From assembly GCA_947853245.1 (NCBI GenBank), contig CANTWP010000051.1, positions 1-27,485 on the forward strand: a DNA stretch of 27,485 bases, in the 5' to 3' direction. A program made the position numbers and the translations under genes. The stretch comes from an uncultured Bacilli bacterium. Its GTDB lineage: Bacteria > Bacillota_I > Bacilli_A > RF39 > UBA660. The notes under the pieces were generated by a model that searched no databases, was not told the DNA's origin, and worked only from the letters and a program-made list of their open reading frames with translations. Positions 6,943 to 16,469 of this stretch are shown piece by piece. Position 1 is the stretch's first letter; every line of letters begins with the position of its first letter.

Positions 6943-9900
6943 ATGCAAGATAAGTTAAGTATTTTATTACGACAAATTGGATTTCCTGAAGATAAAAAAA
7001 ATATATTTGAAGGAGCAGTTTTAGAAAGAATTGTTGGTAATAAAGATAAAGATAAATATAGATTTGAGATAAAAATAAATAATTTATTAGATATACCTGA
7101 TTATGAATTGTTTGTTAGTTTATTAAAGGGTAATTTTAGTTCTTTTAAAGAAATAGAGCTTGAACTTTTTTGTGATAATAATTCACTAGATAAATGCAAA
7201 GAATATTATTATTATTTTATAAAAAAAATGTCAAAAGATAATCCAGTACTAGAAATGTTTTTAGAAAACAATATAGATTATAAAGATAATGTAATTAGTT
7301 TAGAGGTTGCTAATAAAGCAGAAGAAATGCAAATAAATAACATTAGTGATAAGTTAATAACTTTATTAAATAAAGCGGGTATTAAAGTAAAAAAGATAAT
7401 GACTATTATTAATAATGAGATAAATCTAGAGTTAGAAAAAGAGATTAAGGAAAGTTTAGTTGTTCCAGAAGAATTAAAAAAAGCTGTTGTACCTGAAGTA
7501 AAAGAAGAAAAGAAAGTTTATAATCGTTCTAAAAGAGAAGATGATCCAAATGCTTTGCTTGGTAGAATGATTAATGATGAAGTCACAACAATTAATAATA
7601 TTGTAGGGGAAGCAGATAATATTACTATTGAAGGTTATATTTTTGGTGCTGACGTGTTTGAATCAAATAAGAGTAATTTTAAGATAATAACTCTTAAGAT
7701 AACTGATTATACTGATAGTATTTATTCTAAAGTTTTTGTGCGGGATGATATGGACTTTAAAGGGTTATCTAAGAAACTGAAGGAAGGTAATTGGGTAAAG
7801 GTAAGAGGATATACTAAAAATGATGTATATTCTAAAGAACTTGTTTTAAATGCTAGAGATATAAATTTAATTGAGAGTAAAGATGAAGTTTTAGTAGACG
7901 ATGCTGAAGTAAAAAGAGTTGAACTACATGCTCACACGATGATGAGTCAGATGGATGCGGTTACTAAGTTAGATTTAGGAAAGCATACTTGCGAACTTGT
8001 TAGTCGCGCCATTGATATGGGATATCGAGGAGTAGCAATTACTGATCATAATGGCTGTCAAGCTTTTCCAATTGCTTATGGAATAATTTCTTCTTATAAT
8101 AAAAAACAAGAAGATCCAAGTAAACACTTTAAAGGATTATATGGGACAGAGTTAACGCTTGTAGATGATACCGTAAATATTGTCGTAAGACCTAGTGATT
8201 TAGATTTAGAGGGTTCTACCTATGTAGTATTTGATACCGAAACAACTGGTTTTAATGCTGCTGGAGGGGACCAGATGATTGAAATAGGTGCGGTTAAAAT
8301 CTGTCATGGTAATATAGTTGATCGTTTTGATGAACTTATTGATCCAGGTAGACACATTCCTAATAAAATAACGGAACTTACTTGTATTACTGATGATATG
8401 GTTAAGGGTAAAGATAATGAGGAAATAGTTACTAAGAAATTCTTAGATTGGACTGGTGCTCTACCAATGGTTGCGCATAATGCGAAATTTGATATTTCTT
8501 TTATCGAAATGGCTATGAAAAAATATAATTTAGGGCAATTTACTAATACAGTAATTGATACTTTAGAACTTTCTCGTGCTTTAGATCAAGGGTTTGCTAG
8601 ACATAGTTTGTCAGCATTAGTTAAAAGATATAATGTTCCTTGGGAAGAGGATGCTCACCATCGTGCTGATTATGATGCAGAGGGAACAGCTCAAGTATTT
8701 CATAAAATGTTACAAAAATTAACATCACAAAATTATCAAAAAATTAATGATTTAGGTAAGCTAATATCTAAAAATGAAATTCATAAATATGGTCGTAATT
8801 TTCATTTTAATGCGATTGCGGTAAATAAAATGGGACTTAAGAATTTATTTAAAATTATATCACTTGCTAATACAGTGTACTTATATAAAACTCCTAGAAT
8901 ACTTAGAAGTAAACTAGAAGAATTACGTGAAGGTCTATTAATTGGTAGTGGTTGTTATGAATCAGAAGTATTTTTAGAAGCTCGTAGTAAGGAAGGTCAA
9001 GAATTAACTAATATAATTAATTTTTATGATTATGTGGAAGTTCAACCTCCAGAAGTATATAATCATTTGATTCAAACTGGTGATTTTAGTAATGAATTAG
9101 AATTGGAAAATCATATTAGAAAAATTGTTGAAGAAACTAAAAAAGTTGGTAAGATAATCGTTGCCACGGGTGATGTGCATCATTTCTTTAGAGAAGATAA
9201 AATATATCGAGAGATTATTGTTAATCAAAAAGTACCAGGTGGTGGCAGACATCCACTTGCTAAAAATAGTATTAAGGAAATTCCATCACAACATTTTAGA
9301 ACTACTAAAGAAATGCTTAGTGATTTTGCCTTTTTAGGAAACGAATTAGCAGAAGAAATTATTATTACAAATACTAATAAAATTCTTGATATGGTTGAAG
9401 AGATTGAGGTAATAATTGATACTGGTGGAATTCCATTTTCACCACGTGTAAAAAGTGATGATGGTAAATCTTACTTAGATTGTCCAAGAGTAGTTACTGA
9501 TTTAGTATATGAAAAAGCAGCAGATTGGTATGGAGAAGAACTACCATATAATATTGAAGAGCGTATTGCTAAAGAATTATATGGTGATATTGTTTATAAA
9601 AGTTGGAATGAAAAAGTAAAACTAGAAAATCCTAATGCTAGTGAAGAAGATATCACAAAAAAGACTTTTGAATGTGTTCATAAGAATATATTGGAAGGCT
9701 TTGGTGCTGTTAAAGATTTCTTAAAAGATTCTTTAAAAAAAAAGTGGACAGAAGAAGATGGCGAGTTAAATGAAAAATCATTAGAAAAAAAATTAAAAAA
9801 ACAATTGGGTGGAATTATTGGTGGAGGATTTGATCCAATTTACTTAATTGCCCAAAGACTGGTAAAACACTCTAATGATGATGGCTATTTAGTTGGTTCA

Positions 9901-11595
9901 CGTGGTTCGGTTGGTTCAAGCTTTGTTGCTACTATGATGGGGATTACCGAAGTAAATCCACTTCCGGCTCATTATCGTTGTTTAAATTGTAAAACAAGTG
10001 TATTTGATGATGAACAAGGTAAAACACTGGGTGCAACTTATTCAAGTGGTTTTGATTTACCAGATAAAAATTGTCCAAACTGTGGTGAATTAATGTATAA
10101 AGATGGTCAAGATATGCCATTTGCTACGTTTTTAGGATTTAATGCTGATAAAGTACCAGATATTGATCTTAACTTTTCTGATTTAAACCAGGCTTCTGCT
10201 CATGAATATACTAAAGTATTATTTGGCGTAGATAATGTATACCGCGCTGGAACTATTGGTACGGTTGCTGATAAAACAGCTTTTGGTTATGTTAAAGGGT
10301 ATTGTGAGGATAAAGGAATTACAATGCGTACAGCAGAAGTTGAAAGATTAGCGATTGGTTGTACTGGTGTAAAAAGAACCACTGGTCAACATCCTGGAGG
10401 TATAGTTGTTGTACCAGATTATATGGAAGTATCTGACTTTACACCATTTCAATTTCCAGCAGATGATTCAACTAGTGCTTGGCGTACTACACATTTTGAT
10501 TATCATGCCATTGATCAAGATTTATTAAAACTAGATATTTTAGGTCATTCAGATCCTACGCAACTTCGTATGATTCAAGATTTAACAGGAACTGATATTT
10601 TAAAAGTTCCAATGGATGATAAAGCTACAATGAGTATATTTACATCAACAAAAGCATTAGGTGTCACTAATGAACAAATTATGAATGATACAGGAACTCT
10701 TGGTATACCAGAATTCGGTACCCCATTTACAGTAGGTATGGTTGCGGAAACAAAACCAACTACATTCTCCGAACTTATAAAAATATCAGGTTTATCACAT
10801 GGTACAGATGTATGGTTAGGAAATGCCCAAGAACTTATTAAGAATAATATAGTTCCATTTAAAGAGGTCATTGGGTGTCGTGATGATATCATGGTTTATC
10901 TTATGTATCATGGTGTAGCCCCAATTAAAGCATTTAAAATAATGGAATTTGTTCGTAAAGGAAAGGCTAGTAAAGATCCTGATACCTGGGCGGTTCACAA
11001 AGAAACTATGGAAAAAGCAGGAATAGAAAAATGGTTTATCGATTCTTGTGAGAAAATTAAATACATGTTCCCTAAAGCCCATGCGGCGGCTTATGTAATT
11101 AGTGCTTTCCGTATTGCATGGTATAAGGTACATATGCCAGTATACTTTTATGCTTCTTGGCTTACTTCTAAAGCAACAGATGTTGATGTAGAAGTTATGA
11201 TTAAGGGATATGACGCAATAAAGAGTAAAATCCTTGATATTCAAAATAAAGGATATGACGCGACTAATAAAGAGATGGGTCAATTAGAAAGTTTGAAAGT
11301 CTGCTTAGAGGCAACCGCTCGCGGTATTAAATTTTTACCAATTGACTTAAACAAAAGTAATAGCACTGTTTGGGGCGTAAAAGATGCTACCAGTATTTAT
11401 CCACCTTTTTCATCTATTGATGGACTAGGGGATACGGTTGCTAATAAAATAGTTGAAGAAAGAGAAAAAGGTAAATTTCTTAGTATAGAAGATTTACAAA
11501 AACGTGGTAAAGTATCACAAACTTTAATTGATAAAATGCGTTTTATGGGAATGCTAGACGGTATGGATGAATCTAGTCAATTAAGTTTATTTTAA
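6943..11595 (+). CDS. polC: DNA polymerase III alpha subunit, PolC (Gram-positive type)
   Basis: 1550 residues, about 100 longer than the usual 1430-1460. Order of domains: N-terminal domain with Lys/Glu-rich linker (to about 210), OB-fold region (about 225-325), PHP domain starting at ELHAH (327-331) and interrupted by a DnaQ-like 3'-5' exonuclease (DTET at 431-434), the PHP remainder, a zinc finger with CxxC pairs at 1013/1016 and 1044/1047, and the polymerase palm with catalytic D1073 and D1075 in PDIDLNFSD. The last residues, QLSLF, are a canonical beta-clamp binding motif. It replicates the chromosome, with proofreading in the same chain. Start: ATG 6943 with a weak AGTGGTG site; in-frame GTG codons at 6931 and 6934 are alternatives. 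Convergent with uvsE, overlapping its 3' end by 9 bases. Confidence 0.97.
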   Translation: MQDKLSILLRQIGFPEDKKNIFEGAVLERIVGNKDKDKYRFEIKINNLLDIPDYELFVSLLKGNFSSFKEIELELFCDNNSLDKCKEYYYYFIKKMSKDNPVLEMFLENNIDYKDNVISLEVANKAEEMQINNISDKLITLLNKAGIKVKKIMTIINNEINLELEKEIKESLVVPEELKKAVVPEVKEEKKVYNRSKREDDPNALLGRMINDEVTTINNIVGEADNITIEGYIFGADVFESNKSNFKIITLKITDYTDSIYSKVFVRDDMDFKGLSKKLKEGNWVKVRGYTKNDVYSKELVLNARDINLIESKDEVLVDDAEVKRVELHAHTMMSQMDAVTKLDLGKHTCELVSRAIDMGYRGVAITDHNGCQAFPIAYGIISSYNKKQEDPSKHFKGLYGTELTLVDDTVNIVVRPSDLDLEGSTYVVFDTETTGFNAAGGDQMIEIGAVKICHGNIVDRFDELIDPGRHIPNKITELTCITDDMVKGKDNEEIVTKKFLDWTGALPMVAHNAKFDISFIEMAMKKYNLGQFTNTVIDTLELSRALDQGFARHSLSALVKRYNVPWEEDAHHRADYDAEGTAQVFHKMLQKLTSQNYQKINDLGKLISKNEIHKYGRNFHFNAIAVNKMGLKNLFKIISLANTVYLYKTPRILRSKLEELREGLLIGSGCYESEVFLEARSKEGQELTNIINFYDYVEVQPPEVYNHLIQTGDFSNELELENHIRKIVEETKKVGKIIVATGDVHHFFREDKIYREIIVNQKVPGGGRHPLAKNSIKEIPSQHFRTTKEMLSDFAFLGNELAEEIIITNTNKILDMVEEIEVIIDTGGIPFSPRVKSDDGKSYLDCPRVVTDLVYEKAADWYGEELPYNIEERIAKELYGDIVYKSWNEKVKLENPNASEEDITKKTFECVHKNILEGFGAVKDFLKDSLKKKWTEEDGELNEKSLEKKLKKQLGGIIGGGFDPIYLIAQRLVKHSNDDGYLVGSRGSVGSSFVATMMGITEVNPLPAHYRCLNCKTSVFDDEQGKTLGATYSSGFDLPDKNCPNCGELMYKDGQDMPFATFLGFNADKVPDIDLNFSDLNQASAHEYTKVLFGVDNVYRAGTIGTVADKTAFGYVKGYCEDKGITMRTAEVERLAIGCTGVKRTTGQHPGGIVVVPDYMEVSDFTPFQFPADDSTSAWRTTHFDYHAIDQDLLKLDILGHSDPTQLRMIQDLTGTDILKVPMDDKATMSIFTSTKALGVTNEQIMNDTGTLGIPEFGTPFTVGMVAETKPTTFSELIKISGLSHGTDVWLGNAQELIKNNIVPFKEVIGCRDDIMVYLMYHGVAPIKAFKIMEFVRKGKASKDPDTWAVHKETMEKAGIEKWFIDSCEKIKYMFPKAHAAAYVISAFRIAWYKVHMPVYFYASWLTSKATDVDVEVMIKGYDAIKSKILDIQNKGYDATNKEMGQLESLKVCLEATARGIKFLPIDLNKSNSTVWGVKDATSIYPPFSSIDGLGDTVANKIVEEREKGKFLSIEDLQKRGKVSQTLIDKMRFMGMLDGMDESSQLSLF

Positions 11596-12531
11596 TATAA
11601 AACTAGTGTTATCTATAAAATTATAATCAGTTTTATATTTTAAAGATCTAATTAATCTAAATAGAGCATCATCTTTAGCTTTAGCTTCCAGCATAATATC
11701 TATATTATAATTTAAATGTTTAATTTGTTCTAAAAAGATAATAAAGTCATCAACATTGATATAATCATGATGACTTCTAATGTCTTTTTTTGTTTGATTT
11801 TTAGGACTAGAAAAATGAATCTTAGGATTAATTTTTTTCCAAGTATTAAATATTCTTTCATAGTATTGAATTATATCTAAGTTATCATTATTGCAGATAT
11901 GATGATGATAATCTAACACCATTGGGCAATTAATTTTTTCACACAGTTCTATTGTATCTTTAATATTAAAAATTTTATCATCATTTTCTATAGCAAGACA
12001 TTCTTTAATATATTTAGGTAATTTGTTAAAAGTATTTATAAATCTTGTAATAGATTTTTCTTTACCAAATACATTACTTCCAATGTGTACTATTAATACT
12101 TTATTCTTTATTTGCATTATATCTAATAAATTATAATGATATTTTAATATTTCAAAAGTATTTTCTAATACTTCTTTTTTTACACTATTTATTACACAGA
12201 ATTCATCAGGATGAAAATCAACACGTATATTATGATTATTTATCTTTTTACCTATGTTTTCATAAATACGTTTATAAGGTGTTAAATAATCAAATATAAC
12301 ATCTTTTTTAGTAGCGAGTGGTATTAAATTTGAAGATATTCTATAAAAGTGTATATTATTTTTAATATTATAATCGATTATATTTTCTAGAGTTTTTAAA
12401 TTTTTTAAAATTATATTATTTAATTTGTCTTGTTTATTTTCTTCTTTTAAGTAATTGGTATAACTAATAGTATGTGAACAAGTTTCATCTAAACATTTAC
12501 TAATAGAAACATAACCTAATCTAATAATCAT
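11587..12531 (-). CDS. uvsE: UV damage endonuclease UvsE/UvdE
   Basis: 314 residues with the UvdE TIM-barrel pattern: N-terminal IIRLGYVSIS, HFYRISSNLIPLA, RVDFHPDEFCV, VHIGSNVFGK, LAIENDD, MVLDYHHHICNN and a C-terminal HFSSPK followed by RSHHDYI, together providing the His/Glu/Asp metal ligands. The family makes a nick immediately 5' of UV photoproducts and some other lesions, starting an alternative excision repair. I set the start at 12531 (MIIRLGY, the usual family beginning) because GGTGA lies about 6 bases upstream; ATG 12543 and GTG 12540 are in frame but have no ribosome binding site. It converges on polC. Confidence 0.9.
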   Translation of the reverse strand: MIIRLGYVSISKCLDETCSHTISYTNYLKEENKQDKLNNIILKNLKTLENIIDYNIKNNIHFYRISSNLIPLATKKDVIFDYLTPYKRIYENIGKKINNHNIRVDFHPDEFCVINSVKKEVLENTFEILKYHYNLLDIMQIKNKVLIVHIGSNVFGKEKSITRFINTFNKLPKYIKECLAIENDDKIFNIKDTIELCEKINCPMVLDYHHHICNNDNLDIIQYYERIFNTWKKINPKIHFSSPKNQTKKDIRSHHDYINVDDFIIFLEQIKHLNYNIDIMLEAKAKDDALFRLIRSLKYKTDYNFIDNTSFILK

Positions 12532-12618
12532 AAGAGTCACCATTATTATTGTGAATCAAAAATGAGAGGATATGTGTGAATTAAAATAATGTTTGATTTT
12601 TTAAATATTGATAGCTTT

Positions 12619-12682
12619 TTTACAAAAGTTTACACAAAAAATGATTTTTTAAAAAAATTACTTGTTTTTTTGAGTTAATATA
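12619..12682 (+). promoter_or_regulatory. Shared envelope-gene promoter module, copy B
   Basis: TTTACA boxes at 12619-12624 and 12629-12634 (period 10), then TTACTTG at 12658-12664, a T-run and TTAATATA at 12675-12682. The final bases up to the gene, GGAGTGAAAAAATG, are identical to those before the gene at 108. Confidence 0.55.
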
Positions 12683-12701
12683 GATATAGAGGAGTGAAAA
12701 A

Positions 12702-13322
12702 ATGGAAAATAAAAATACAGGAATTATGGTGTTGCTTGTCATTATATCGTTACTTATAGGTGGATTATTAGGATATTTTGTAAGTTCTAATTTATTAGAT
12801 TCAAGTAATAATAATTGTCCAAAATGCGAAGATAATAATGATAATACAGTTATAAAAAAAGAAGTAAAGGTAGAAACAAAGCTACATTATACTGATGATA
12901 AAAATAATGATTTATCTATACCAGAGATTGTTAATGGTGGTAGTGAATCAGATATGTTAAATAATAAAATATTAACTCACATTTTAAAAACATCTTATCA
13001 ATTTCAAAATTTAAATGAGTATGACAAGGTAGGATGTAATAGTACTTATGAATATATAATCAAAAATAATATTTTAGTTATCTTTACACATATAAAAGCT
13101 TATGGTAATTTTATGATTGGTGGACTTATTACTGATGATTTTGGTTCTTATTATATATATGATATAACAAGTGATAAGGAATTAACAGAAGATTCTATTA
13201 TTTATGAAAAGTTAGGTTTAAAAGAACAATTTAATAATTTTGAAAAAGATGCAAATGGATGTCATAGTTATGGTTTACATTTAGAAAATGGTAATATATC
13301 TCTTGAAACTGTTTGTCCTTAG
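12702..13322 (+). CDS. Membrane-anchored secreted protein of unknown function (206 aa), with CPKC motif
   Basis: An N-terminal hydrophobic helix (about residues 8-27) follows MENKNTG and closely resembles the anchor of the protein at 108; no lipobox is present. It is followed by a Ser/Asn-rich linker containing CPKC (about residues 39-42), then a soluble domain of about 150 residues including two or three more cysteines (VGCNSTYEY, NGCHSYG, ETVCP at the C-terminus). No family recognised. The extracytoplasmic cysteines could form disulfides or bind metal; that is inference. ATG 12702 follows AGAGGAG. Between the uvsE start (divergent) and a convergent small gene, it is transcribed alone. Confidence 0.85.
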   Translation: MENKNTGIMVLLVIISLLIGGLLGYFVSSNLLDSSNNNCPKCEDNNDNTVIKKEVKVETKLHYTDDKNNDLSIPEIVNGGSESDMLNNKILTHILKTSYQFQNLNEYDKVGCNSTYEYIIKNNILVIFTHIKAYGNFMIGGLITDDFGSYYIYDITSDKELTEDSIIYEKLGLKEQFNNFEKDANGCHSYGLHLENGNISLETVCP

Positions 13323-13335
13323 TAATTATTATATT

Positions 13336-13400
13336 AAAAAAATCGAATTAAAGTTTGAATTGTACCAGTTATGGTAAAATCAAAAATGCTCGATTTTTTT
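13336..13400. terminator. Inverted repeat between convergent genes, possible bidirectional terminator
   Basis: AAAAAAATCGA (13336-13346) and TCGATTTTTTT (13390-13400) are perfect 11-base inverted repeats separated by 43 bases. The loop is long for an intrinsic terminator. The right arm lies within the last codons of the minus-strand gene. Confidence 0.45.
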
Positions 13401-13664
13401 AATTTTAATTTTGTTGATTTCTGGCTGCAGTTCTATATTATTTTTTAAAATCAAATATAGAAATTTAAAAGCATAACATTCCTCTGTTAGAGTACATATT
13501 TCATGAATTATACCTAAATCATTAGTACTGTAAATGACATAATTATTATTATTGTTATTGCAGCCAATAATATTTTTTTTATTAGAGAAATAATTCTTGG
13601 TAATAATAAAGTTATCACCTAATTTATATTTTTTACATAAAATTTTAAATTCTAATTCTGTCAT
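13380..13664 (-). CDS. Small protein of unknown function (94 aa)
   Basis: A 94-residue basic protein with an N-terminal MTELEFKILCKKY helix, a run of six Asn in the middle, then YVIYSTNDLGIIHEIC and a helical segment ECYAFKFLYLILK. The layout (strand-rich centre, then a helix beginning at an EEC/A position) is reminiscent of small immunity-type proteins, but I do not recognise a family. The ATG has GGTGG nine bases upstream and a TTGATT-N18-TATAAT promoter, so expression is likely. It ends with TGA. Divergent from polA and convergent with the protein at 12702. Confidence 0.7.
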   Translation of the reverse strand: MTELEFKILCKKYKLGDNFIITKNYFSNKKNIIGCNNNNNNYVIYSTNDLGIIHEICTLTEECYAFKFLYLILKNNIELQPEINKIKIKKIEHF

Positions 13665-13683
13665 AAAACCACCAACTAAAATT

Positions 13684-13713
13684 ATTATAGATTAAAAACT
13701 ATAGAATAATCAA
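13684..13713 (-). promoter_or_regulatory. Promoter of the small minus-strand gene
   Basis: Minus strand: TTGATT (13713-13708), 18-base spacer, TATAAT (13689-13684), about 20 bases upstream of the ATG at 13664. Confidence 0.55.
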
Positions 13714-13773
13714 CAATTATTTCTATAAATTATTATAAAGATCAGTTATTTTCTAGATTGTTTAGTTTGATAA

Positions 13774-13782
13774 TGGTATAAT
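13774..13782 (+). promoter_or_regulatory. Extended -10 promoter of polA
   Basis: TGGTATAAT provides a TGn-extended perfect -10 hexamer 24 bases before the polA ATG; the -35 candidate TAGATT (17-base spacing) is poor. Confidence 0.55.
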
Positions 13783-13805
13783 GAATAATAAGTAAAGGTG
13801 ATAAA

Positions 13806-16397
13806 ATGAATAAAATAATTTTAGTAGATGGTAATAATCTTCTATTTAGAAGTTACTATGCAACTGCTTATAATGGCAATATGATGAAAAATAGTAAAGG
13901 CTTTCCAACAAATGCTTTATTTGGATTTGTTAATATGATGAATAAAATAATAGCAGAAGAAAAACCTACACATATTATGGTAGCATTTGATAAAGGTAAA
14001 ACTTTTCGTCATGAAAAATATCCTGATTATAAAGGTGGAAGGGGAGAGACACCTGATGAACTTAATATGCAGTTTCCAGTAGCAAAGCAACTCTTAATAG
14101 CAATGGGAATTAAGTATTATGAAATTGATAATTACGAGGCTGATGATATCATTGGTACATTTGCTGAATTTTGTGAACACGATCCTAATTTTTCAGCTCT
14201 TATTATCAGTAGTGATAAAGATTTAATCCAACTTGTTAGTGATGAAACTGAGATAAAATTATTAAAACAAAAAGATTATATTCGCTATAATCGTGAATCT
14301 TTTAAAAAAGAATATGGAATAGAACCAGTTAATATGGTTGATTTAAAAGCTCTTATGGGTGATCCATCCGATAATATTCTAGGGGTAAAAGGAATAGGAG
14401 AAAAAACGGCCTTAAAACTTCTACAACAATTTAAAACACTAGATAACTTGTATGAACATATTGGAGATGTAACTGGTAAAGCTGTTGAAAAACTAATGGA
14501 TGATAAGGAAAGTGCTTATAAAAGTTATGATCTTGCAACAATAGTTAGAAATGTTCCAATGACTATAAACGTTCAAGATGTGGTCTATGAAGGAAAAGAT
14601 ACTGCTAAATTAAATGCTCTTTATGAAGATTTAGAATTTTATCATTTTCTAAAAAAAGAACAAGAACTACCACAAAAACAAGAAGAATTAAAAGTAACAA
14701 CTATTCATAATATAGATGATATACCAGAATTTAAAGAATGTGCTGTTTACTTAGAAATTCTTGGTAGTAATTATCATAGTGCTAAAGTACTTGGAATGGG
14801 TATTTATAGTGATATAGGGGCATATTATTTGCCATACGAAGTTCTTAAAGAAAATCCTAAGTTCTTATGTTCTACTATAAAATACACCTATGATTTAAAG
14901 AAAGCTTATGTTGCTTTAAAACATTTAGGTATAGATATTAAAAATGTTAACTTTGATCTTATGATAGCGGCCTATCTTTTAGATTATAATGTTAAAGATG
15001 ATATTGCTTATCTTGCTAATGGTTGTGGTTATGATATATCTTTTTATGATAATGTATATGGTAAAGGCAGTAAATTAAAAGAACCAGAAGAAGAAGTTAT
15101 TGCACGTGAAACAGCTAAGAAAGCTAAGTTTATATATGAAAATATACCAGAATTTATTGATAAGATAACTACTGAAGGAATGTTAGAACTATTTAATAAT
15201 ATTGAAATGCCTTTAGCAATTACTCTTGGTAATATGGAATATAATGGAGTGTATGTAAATAAAGATACTTTAAAGGAAATGGGCGATGAAATAAGTAATA
15301 AAATAGCAATAACTGAGCAAGAAATATATGAATTAGCTGGAACTACTTTTAATATTGCTTCTCCGGTTCAATTAGGTGAAATTTTATTTGAAAAACTTAA
15401 TTTGCCACATGGAAAGAAGAATGATCGGGGATATTCTACAGCTATTGATGTATTAGAAAAATTAAGAGATATTCATCCAATTATTCCACTTATTATTGAT
15501 TATAGAATGCTTACGAAGCTATATACTACTTATATTGAAGGACTTATGAATAGTGTTCATGATGATGGTAAAATTCACACAATATATACCCAAACACTAA
15601 CTAGAACTGGTAGATTATCTTCAATTGAACCTAATTTACAGAATATTCCCATTCGTAATGAATATGGAAAACTTATTCGTAAAGCTTTTATTCCTAGTCC
15701 TAATTCTATTATTATAAGTGCAGATTATTCTCAAATAGAATTACGTATACTTGCTCATATGGCTAATGTTAGTTCTCTTATTGAAGCATTTAATAATAAT
15801 ATAGATATTCATTCTAAAACTGCTAGTGATATATTTCATATAGATCCTAGTGAAGTAACTAGTAATCAAAGAAGGATTGCTAAGGCAGTAAACTTTGGTA
15901 TTATATATGGCATCAGTGGCTATGGTTTATCAGAGAACGTTGGAATTACTCCTAGTGAAGCTAAAAAGTTTATTGATGAATACTTAAAAACTTATCCAGG
16001 TATCAATGAATATATGAACAATACTATTAAGCAAGCTCATGTAGATGGCTATGTCAAAACTTTATTTAATCGTAAACGTAATATTCCTGAACTTGATAAT
16101 AAAAACTATATGATAAGAAGTAGCGGCGAAAGAATGGCTTTAAATACACCAATTCAAGGTACAAGTGCTGATATTATTAAGATGGCGATGGTTAAAGTAG
16201 AGGAAGAATTTAATAAACAAGGATTAAAGAGTAAAATGATTTTACAAGTTCATGATGAATTAATCTTTGATTGTTTAATTTCGGAAAAAGATATAGTTGA
16301 AAGTATAATAACAAATGTTATGGAAAATGTCTGTAAATTAACTGTACCAATTAAAGTAGATATTAAATCTGGTATAGATTGGTATCAAGCTAAATAG
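13806..16397 (+). CDS. polA: DNA polymerase I
   Basis: 863 residues in three parts. The N-terminal 5'-3' exonuclease/flap nuclease has VDGNNLLFRSYYA, VAFDKGKTFRHEKYPDYK, EADDIIGT, SSDKDLIQL and GDPSDNILGVKGIGEKTA with the metal-binding aspartates. The middle 3'-5' exonuclease-like domain is degenerate: AVYLEILGS replaces the DxE motif, as in most Gram-positive Pol I, so no proofreading is expected. The polymerase has RTGRLSSIEPNLQNIP (motif including the template grip), SADYSQIELR with catalytic D640, the O-helix RRIAKAVNFGIIYG and VHDE (H816-E818) with the second carboxylate. It processes Okazaki fragments and fills repair gaps. ATG 13806 follows AAAGGTG. Transcribed alone. Confidence 0.97.
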   Translation: MNKIILVDGNNLLFRSYYATAYNGNMMKNSKGFPTNALFGFVNMMNKIIAEEKPTHIMVAFDKGKTFRHEKYPDYKGGRGETPDELNMQFPVAKQLLIAMGIKYYEIDNYEADDIIGTFAEFCEHDPNFSALIISSDKDLIQLVSDETEIKLLKQKDYIRYNRESFKKEYGIEPVNMVDLKALMGDPSDNILGVKGIGEKTALKLLQQFKTLDNLYEHIGDVTGKAVEKLMDDKESAYKSYDLATIVRNVPMTINVQDVVYEGKDTAKLNALYEDLEFYHFLKKEQELPQKQEELKVTTIHNIDDIPEFKECAVYLEILGSNYHSAKVLGMGIYSDIGAYYLPYEVLKENPKFLCSTIKYTYDLKKAYVALKHLGIDIKNVNFDLMIAAYLLDYNVKDDIAYLANGCGYDISFYDNVYGKGSKLKEPEEEVIARETAKKAKFIYENIPEFIDKITTEGMLELFNNIEMPLAITLGNMEYNGVYVNKDTLKEMGDEISNKIAITEQEIYELAGTTFNIASPVQLGEILFEKLNLPHGKKNDRGYSTAIDVLEKLRDIHPIIPLIIDYRMLTKLYTTYIEGLMNSVHDDGKIHTIYTQTLTRTGRLSSIEPNLQNIPIRNEYGKLIRKAFIPSPNSIIISADYSQIELRILAHMANVSSLIEAFNNNIDIHSKTASDIFHIDPSEVTSNQRRIAKAVNFGIIYGISGYGLSENVGITPSEAKKFIDEYLKTYPGINEYMNNTIKQAHVDGYVKTLFNRKRNIPELDNKNYMIRSSGERMALNTPIQGTSADIIKMAMVKVEEEFNKQGLKSKMILQVHDELIFDCLISEKDIVESIITNVMENVCKLTVPIKVDIKSGIDWYQAK

Positions 16398-16403
16398 TAA
16401 TAT

Positions 16404-16469
16404 AAAAAACAAGTATTTACATAATTTTACATAAAAAATAAATGTTCAAAAATTTACTTGTTTTTTTTT
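16404..16469 (+). terminator. polA 3' inverted repeat, overlapping the next promoter
   Basis: AAAAAACAAGTA (16404-16415) pairs perfectly with TACTTGTTTTTT (16455-16466), followed by more T. The loop of 39 bases is long. The right arm includes the TTACTTG of the following promoter module. Confidence 0.4.

Noticed and set aside
10575..11283. Open frames on the minus strand inside polC
   Set aside because: They lie opposite highly conserved polymerase coding sequence, have no ribosome binding sites and their translations look like antisense composition.
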